A stretch of 64,000 nucleotides of DNA from Kwoniella dejecticola CBS 10117 (lineage: Eukaryota; Basidiomycota; Tremellomycetes; Tremellales; Cryptococcaceae), in NCBI RefSeq assembly GCF_000512565.2, contig NC_089304.1, positions 2,108,001 to 2,172,000 of the forward strand. Direction: 5' to 3'. Shown one piece after another: positions 58,010 through 64,000 of this stretch. The position numbers and the translations under genes are program-made. The number at the start of each line of letters is the position of its first letter. Within the stretch, counting starts at the first letter, position 1. A model generated the notes under the pieces. That model had not been told where the DNA came from, ran no database searches, and saw only the letters and a program-made list of their open reading frames with translations.

Positions 58010-59155
58010 CTAAGCCGGGATTCCGACTGACGGCACTACATGAGCAGGAGCGTCATACACCCTTCCTTCGAAACCTTTCGAGGTGAAAATACCTGGCATC
58101 TGACCTGTACCTCTCTTCATAATCCATTCGTGACTTGTCATTTCCTGCTCGGGCTCGTCAGACTGCGGTTGAGCATCGATGATACCGCCCTTCAATCGCT
58201 TGAGGATCACCGCATCTTCGGGTCGAGTGAAGAATACTAGACTGTTCCGTGTTAGGTGTGCTTGAGTACTGGGGGCAGGAACGACTCTGTGTATATTTGA
58301 CCGAAGGATACCAGCCGTGAATTTGACCATGGCGTCACCGAGATTGACGATGCATGATCCAGGGATCGGTTTGACATAGACCCATTCGTTCGTGTCGGGA
58401 GTCCGGATCTGAAGCCCTCCGAGCCAGTTGAAAAGGACGGTCAAAGATCCAAAGTCGGTATGCTCTGCTCGACGAGCTCTCTCTTCATTCCACTGGTGAG
58501 GCTGATTCTGGGTGAATCTGACGTGGTCGCCTGATCGCTCGTGGATTCGATGGAGATTGGCAAGAGTGCCGGCAGGAAGCTGGAGATGGGTGTTCAGGTG
58601 TTCAAGTAGGACATTGACAGCTGCCCGACAATGTCTAACGTAATTCTCGAACAGATCTTGATGTTCCAGAATTAGGGGATGACAGGCTAGTCGTTCGCAC
58701 TGGCCTAAGATGTCGTCTTTGCGTAGCTGTGCAGCGAGTCAGCCGCAGCCATGAAGCAGGACACAAACAATATAAATGGAGAACCCGCTCACGTTGTAAT
58801 TGGCATTCCTCAAAGGAGCTCCATTCTCGTCTTTCCCTTCCGTTTCAGTGTATCGATATGCGTAGAATGGATGAAGGTGCGGACGGCCGTAGACATCCTT
58901 GACCTCGTTCGGCAGAGCGAAGAATTCCTTTTGCACCTTGTTGAGCTTTTCCGCCTCCGATACGATGGTCTCGCCGAGCTCTGATCCTAAGAAGTCCAAA
59001 TAGAAGAATCCCAGCTTCTTGCACGCTTCAAAGAATGCCGCGGATGCATCTTCATCGTTATTTTCCAGCTTGGCGAAGGAGACAGATACGAGCGGAGCCG
59101 TCTTCTCGCCTTCCGGGAATGGTGGGAGAGTGTGATGAGACGTCAAGTGAGACAT
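58010..59155 (-). CDS. 2-oxoglutarate/Fe(II)-dependent dioxygenase (isopenicillin N synthase-like fold)
   Basis: Two exons reading leftwards: 59155-58793 and 58726-58010; 359 residues. The N-terminal DIOX_N domain includes VSVSFAKLENN, KLGFFYLDFLG and the FALPNEVKDVYGRP strand. The iron-binding triad is HTD (EHTDFGSLTVLFNWLGGLQI) and the distal His in SNIHRVVPAPS; 2-oxoglutarate is held by RNSLVFFTRP (RxS). All key residues are intact. Members of this fold hydroxylate or desaturate many small substrates, often in secondary metabolism, so the substrate is open. It is divergent from the peptide transporter, across 617 bases, and convergent with the lyase. Confidence 0.9.
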
Positions 59156-59772
59156 TCTGTAGAATACTGGCTGAAAATGTATAATCAGACAGCAGGAATG
59201 GTGATATGCTTATGAGCTTATGGCGGTCTTATTTTTAATAATGACTGGAGAGGGCGAATCAACGTACACACTCTGACATATACGGTGTGCAGAGTGGTCA
59301 TCCCTGCTGCAACCACCCGGATATCGTGATCACTGCACATCGCGCAAGTCCGGTCGGTCGGATCCGACGCTTCACATGTCCTTCCCTGAGCTATCGACAC
59401 TTCGGCTTCTACAGCCAAGGTAAAAGAGGTTATTTTAAGCCTCAATTTCATTTACCAGTGAACCTTGTTCAAAGGTAGCGCATTTTTAGGCGATCCGAAG
59501 CGCACAACCCATTCATGCCGAGGGCAAAGTGCGCTTGGCAGCGGCTGCATCTACTGCTATCGTCGACGACATGAGGTCCCTCCACATTGACATCCGGGCC
59601 GTGCTGGGGAGTTCGGCTTTATTGAGGACAGAAGCAGCTGATCCGGAGATAAGGACAAGACTCGAGATAAGAGCTCTGTGGATATAACTTAACCTAGCAG
59701 TCATAGAGCGATACAAGGAATCACCCATCCCCCTCAAGTGTCATTCAACCAATCGCTGTTGATTCATTCGTC
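59156..59772. promoter_or_regulatory. Divergent upstream region of the dioxygenase and peptide transporter
   Basis: 617 bases between the start codons of two genes read outward. The minus-strand ORF at 59513-59737 is not supported. Confidence 0.5.
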
Positions 59773-62214
59773 ATGGGTGAGTCTGTCTACGTTTCTCACT
59801 GACTGGACACATGTTGAACAATGTTTATCGCAGCCGCCAAAGACGCCGATCTAGTGCGGGACTTCACTTTGACAGGCGGCGATGCCAACCATATCCTCAC
59901 AGAAGATCCTCGTACTGGCGATGATAAGCATGTCGGAACCAAGCTAGATGCTGAAGATGTAGTTGTGGGATCCGCAGAGGTTGAATACGATTCTCTCGCT
60001 CCCACCGAGGAGGAAAAGAAGACACTGCGCAAAGTGTCAGGCAAAGTGAACCGAGCCGGATATGCCTTATGTTTCGTTGAAGCTGCCAATTACGCCTCTT
60101 ACTATGGTGTCACGGGTGTCTTCCAGAACTTCATCCAGAGACCTCTTCCCGAAGGTGGAAACGGAGCTGTAAGCAGCCTTCCACCGTCTTTCAGCCAAAG
60201 ATGTAGAGTATACTGGGTTCATCCATTCATGGGATAGGGAGCTCCACCCAAAGGGACGCAACAATCAGCGGGTGCTCTGAATATGGGTCTACAGACCGCG
60301 ACTGCCCTCACGGTCCTTTTCCAATTCATGGTTTTCTGCACCCCACTGTTGGGAGGGTATCTAGCGGACGTCAAGCTTGGTCGATACAAAGGTCTATGGG
60401 TTGGTATCATCATCGGTTTCTCCTCGCACATGATGTTGGTTATTGGTGAGTGTGACCTCATGTATAACCTGAAAAATGGAGCGACGGTCTGATACTGCGT
60501 GGTCGGCTAGCTTCTATACCAAGTGTGATTGCTGGCGGTCACGCAATCATCCCATTCATCATCGGTATGATATGCCTTTCTTTCGGTTCGGGGTTCATCA
60601 AGCCTAGGTGAGTCTTCTCGTTTCATATCAACGACGAGGATGACTCATTTTTTGGCTTTAGTGTCGCACCTCTTATTGCCGATCAGTCGACCGTCAAGAA
60701 GCAAACCATCAAAGTACTCGCTTCCGGGGAGAGGGTTATCGAAGACCCGGGAGTGACCGTTGAAAGAATGCTTCTACTGTATTACTGGGCAGGAAACTTT
60801 GGAGCATTCTTTTCTATCGCTACCTCTTACTGCGAAAAGCGGATTGGGTTTTGGTTGTCCTTGTGAGCTGGCCTAGCTATTCTGGGACGTGAACGTGGAG
60901 CTGACAGCAAAATTAGCATGCTCCCTGGTATCTGCTTCTTGTTGCAACCTCTTTCGCTACTATGGGTCCGATCCCGAATCACCCATTACCCGCCTTCCGG
61001 ATCTTCTGTAGGCGACGCTTTTAAAGTGGTCCGACTGATTATCCAGAGAGGCAGGAGTGGTCATGGGACCGAAGATAAGTGGGAAAGCATCAAGCCTACC
61101 AATCTTCGTGCTAGCGGCGAATATGATCAAATTGCATCAAAGCACAAAGCTGGCTGGATCAGCTTCGACGATCAATTCGTAGACGAGGTGAAGGCGACTT
61201 TGAAAGCTCTTAGAGTCTTCGTTTTCCTTCCCGCCTGGTATTTGGCAGATGGAGGTACCGACTCGATCTTGACCAACCTGGCTGGATCGATGACCACAAA
61301 CGGACTTCCCAGTAAGCCGCCTCCAATCGACCTCCTCTGCTGGCGCGTGCTGATCTTCTTTACCTCTTCAGACGATGTTCTGAACAACTTCAACCCCATC
61401 GCTACCGTATGCGCAATCCCAGTTTACAATTATGTTCTGTATCCTACTCTGCGTAAGATGGGTATCAACTTTGGCTATATCAAGAGAAGTGAGTCGCACC
61501 GTGCGCAAGATTTCCGGTATGGGAGCTGATATTGAACAACTCTTGTAGTCTTTGTCGGGTTTTTCATCGGTGCTATACTCAACGCTATTGCGGCCATCTT
61601 ACAATGGAGGGTATACGAGACCAGTCCCTGTGGTTACGCGGCCACCGAGTGTGACGTGGGCACGGGAGTGTCAAGCATGGTGAGCTGCGACAATGTCCAC
61701 CATCTGGCAATCTCTCTGACGTCTTTTCCCTTTAGTCCGCTTGGTTGGTCGCTATTCCTTTCATCCTTCAGCCATTGGGAGGTATCTTCATCAGTGTTAG
61801 TTGTGAGTATCGGATCTTTCTGCTTTTTTAGACCCCGACGAGCTTGGACTGATCGTTCTTGACGTGTAGGCTATGAGATGGCGTATACCATGACACCTCC
61901 AAGGATGAAAGGTACAATCATTGCCTGCGTCTTCTTTACCAGTGCTATCTCAAGAGCTATTCTCCTCGGATGTACGCCCGCTTTCAAAGATCCCAATATT
62001 ACTTGGGTATTGTAAGTGCTGGTTGACACCATGCCATTACGTAGTCCGTCACTGACAGTGGATATCTAGCGTTGGGATCGGTTGTGCCAACCTGCTCGCC
62101 TCAGTGTCCATCTACTTCTTCTTCCGAGATCTAGATATCAACAAGAAAGACACCGACTTGCAACGAATGGAATTGACCGTCGAAGAACTTGAGAGGACTA
62201 AAGGGAAAGCGTGA
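59773..62214 (+). CDS. POT/PTR2-family peptide transporter
   Basis: Proton-coupled di/tripeptide importer of the plasma membrane. Eleven exons: 59773-59776, 59834-60168, 60238-60445, 60511-60607, 60662-60862, 60917-61311, 61372-61488, 61549-61679, 61736-61802, 61870-62011, 62070-62214; 613 residues. Exon 1 is just ATGG with a 57-nt intron (GTGAGT...CTGAC...CAG); an alternative start at 59821 would add three residues instead. The transmembrane block NYASYYGVTGVFQNF, GGYLADVKLGRYK, GSGFIKPSVAPLIADQS and YYWAGNFGAFFS are POT signatures, with the TAYE-like YEMAYTMTPPRMKG late on. A large hydrophilic loop sits between helices 6 and 7. The conserved ExxERFxYYG motif is degenerate (EAANYASYYG). Confidence 0.88.
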
Positions 62215-63909
62215 AAGAGGAGTGTAATCGCGATTTGAATTGTCAGTGCTGACTTGTTCGGTCCTTGGGGGTTATTGGGTATACAACGTAGAACAGGATT
62301 TTAGATGAGTATTGATAAGTTGTAGAGGTTTGTGAAAGAAAGCTTGAAATTAAAGATGGCGATTTCAGCGCTTTGCAGGACACATATTCGAATGGCTCGT
62401 GCTATCCTATGAAAACGGCTCATATGCGGAGATAAGCTATCTTTGAATTGCATCGAATGTTTGTTCCCTTGAAATGGTACCGATAAATCGCATCGGACTG
62501 GATTGGTAGTCTTGACCGAGTAGCATGGGTATTTGCATAACATAGCAAGCTTGGCGGGGTCGTCGCACCATGTGGGTTCCATACTTGGCAAAGCATCAAG
62601 GCCAGCTGACAGCGAGCCAACGTAAATTATACGGCAATTGCAATCCGGTTTTCACGGATCGCCAAGGTTACGGGCCGCATTTTCATGAATTTCTTGCATT
62701 CACAACTCTTGCAGGTCAAATCCTTCTTTTGCAGCATCGACGAAGGTTGCTGAATTCCTCGCAATGGCGACCGTGATGCTCCATGAGATTCAGACGTCAT
62801 AACCACCATCAAGAACAACTACATGTTCATTGTGAGAGCGCCTAAGTCCTTATCGCTCGACCAGCGTACTGTAATAAGTGCTGGTTAAGCGTATTTGCAT
62901 GATGTCATGTACCTACCTCTCTGCGTGTACTTGTGCGTACTAAAAACAAGGGAAACACGGAGACTCCCGAATTAAGCTCCCAAGCGGTTATGCAATGCCG
63001 CTGGAAGTAGATAAGGATAGACCCTTTTTTCAAGGTCTCGCATCATCGCCAAGAGATTAGCTCCACGCGGTGTCAATATTTTCACCTTAATTTTCTTTGC
63101 TTTATCTGTGTCGACCCCCTCGATAGCGAACAGACACGGTAGCGAGGATAACGTAGCGGTCATGTGCTAGCCAATGACAAGCGGATGATAAGCTTCTTCT
63201 CGTGTTGACCTCTGGGAATGAGACTGGGAATCGATTGAATAACTGAGACATCTTGCCTGAGAAGATTCGTGCTAACCCAAAACTATCGTATTTTCCCTTC
63301 GCTAAGCAGCATCTACAAGATGCAATTCTCTCTTCTCAAGCGCCGAGACCATGGGTGACATACTTTCTATCTTCCTTATACCACGGTAAGATAACGACCA
63401 GACGGGCTGTAATACAGATTGACTTTCCCTTGGTCGCCCGTCCGTCTCCGATCATTCCGCTAGATTAAGACGGGGTATTGACCAAAAGGGATTGACTCCA
63501 CACGATCCACTTTATCTTGGCGATAAAGTAGAGCCGGTGGAACCAATCACAGATGGCCTAGATGCAGGAAGACAGATACAGATAACGCTTTTCTTCTTGT
63601 GGGAAGGGGAACCGAGGCTTTTTTTGAATGACGAGTACGAGGTTCTGAAACGGATCAACTGACGAATCCCTCTCCGATAAAGCAGGCTGGATTGTCTCTT
63701 CCCATCTCGCTAGCTATGTATGTTTCCACATGATAAGCCTATTCGCTGGCTAGTATATGCAAGTGATGGATTTGTTATATAGAGTCGTCTGACATCTATT
63801 TCGCTTTGATTTATCCTTTTCTTTTTCCCTTAACTAGATAGATCGTGACTGTTCTTGATATCGTGCGATTTATCGTACTGTCTAAATAAGATAGGAGCAC
63901 AGCAGCAAG
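62215..63909. other. Intergenic 1.7 kb with a GATA-rich promoter
   Basis: No supported gene. A 63-codon minus-strand ORF (62972-63163) has no homology I recognise. The last 550 bases contain the GATA cluster of the next gene. Confidence 0.5.
63390..63736. promoter_or_regulatory. GATA-factor motif cluster upstream of the right-edge gene
   Basis: GATA cores at 63390, 63522, 63575, 63581, 63676 and 63732, plus a TTATC at 63512, all within 520 bases upstream of the ATG at 63910. Such density fits regulation by a nitrogen or iron GATA factor. Inference only. Confidence 0.4.
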
Positions 63910-64000
63910 ATGTCGCAAGAAGGCAGTCTTAACCAATACAACGATGTGGAGAAGAAAGGCGGACAGACCGCTGCTGGTGTAGGACCAGGGCACCATGTTT
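63910..64000 (+). CDS. Start of an unidentified gene, cut by the window edge
   Basis: An open frame from ATG at 63910 runs to the window end (about 30 codons: MSQEGSLNQYNDVEKKGGQT). It is hydrophilic, with no signal peptide. The ATG follows a long GATA-rich promoter and a plausible leader, so it is probably a real 5' end, perhaps the cytosolic N-tail of a transporter, but too little is visible to assign it. Confidence 0.45.
   Translation, partial: MSQEGSLNQYNDVEKKGGQTAAGVGPGHHV

Noticed and set aside
62972..63163. 63-codon minus-strand ORF as a small gene
   Set aside because: No domain, signal peptide, or supporting promoter or splice context.

Overview
The window is nuclear DNA of a basidiomycete, most likely a tremellomycete yeast of the Cryptococcus/Kwoniella type. 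The evidence is very intron-dense genes (up to 10 introns, mostly 45-70 nt, with GTNNGT donors and CTRAC/CTAAY-like branch points), tiny exons down to 4-7 nt, close gene packing on both strands, and gene content such as Sec61, Sec62, Dus3, SmD1, CstF-64, Shy1, a siderophore transporter and a hybrid histidine kinase. All gene models were built by hand from splice signals, reading-frame phase and protein family knowledge. No database search was run.

Layout. 1-11.2 kb: SEC61 (partial, minus), DUS3, a D-2-hydroxyacid dehydrogenase, an ACC deaminase and VFA1. 12.0-16.8 kb: four plus-strand genes (A-D) for small secreted proteins of one beta-trefoil-like family. 17.1-19.3 kb: a siderophore-iron transporter of the major facilitator type, minus. 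19.3-21.8 kb: a 2.5 kb stretch with no recognisable gene. 21.8-30.5 kb: CLYBL-like lyase, an alpha/beta-hydrolase-like protein, STRAP, SMD1 and RTR1. 30.9-36.1 kb: four more genes of the secreted family (E-H), all minus. 36.8-46.9 kb: CstF-64/RNA15, SEC62, SHY1, STN1-like and geranylgeranyl diphosphate synthase. 47.5-62.2 kb, an accessory-looking region: a DHA1-type drug transporter, a GAF hybrid histidine kinase, a three-WSC-domain secreted protein, a PL4 rhamnogalacturonan lyase, a 2-oxoglutarate/Fe(II) dioxygenase and a POT-family peptide transporter. 63.9 kb: the start of a gene cut by the window edge, behind a GATA-rich promoter.

How it fits together. Two housekeeping blocks (RNA processing, ER translocation, mitochondrial assembly, telomere capping) alternate with environment-facing genes: siderophore uptake, pectin side-chain cleavage, peptide uptake, ACC degradation (a plant ethylene precursor) and secreted carbohydrate-binding-like proteins. 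This suits a plant- or insect-associated saprotroph, but that is inference.

The most unusual content is the eight-member secreted family in two opposed arrays. All members share a signal peptide, a three-exon structure with a phase-2 and then a phase-1 intron at matching positions, and a last coding exon of about 17-62 nt that supplies the final Trp/Phe motif of the fold. ORF-based gene finding would truncate every one of them.
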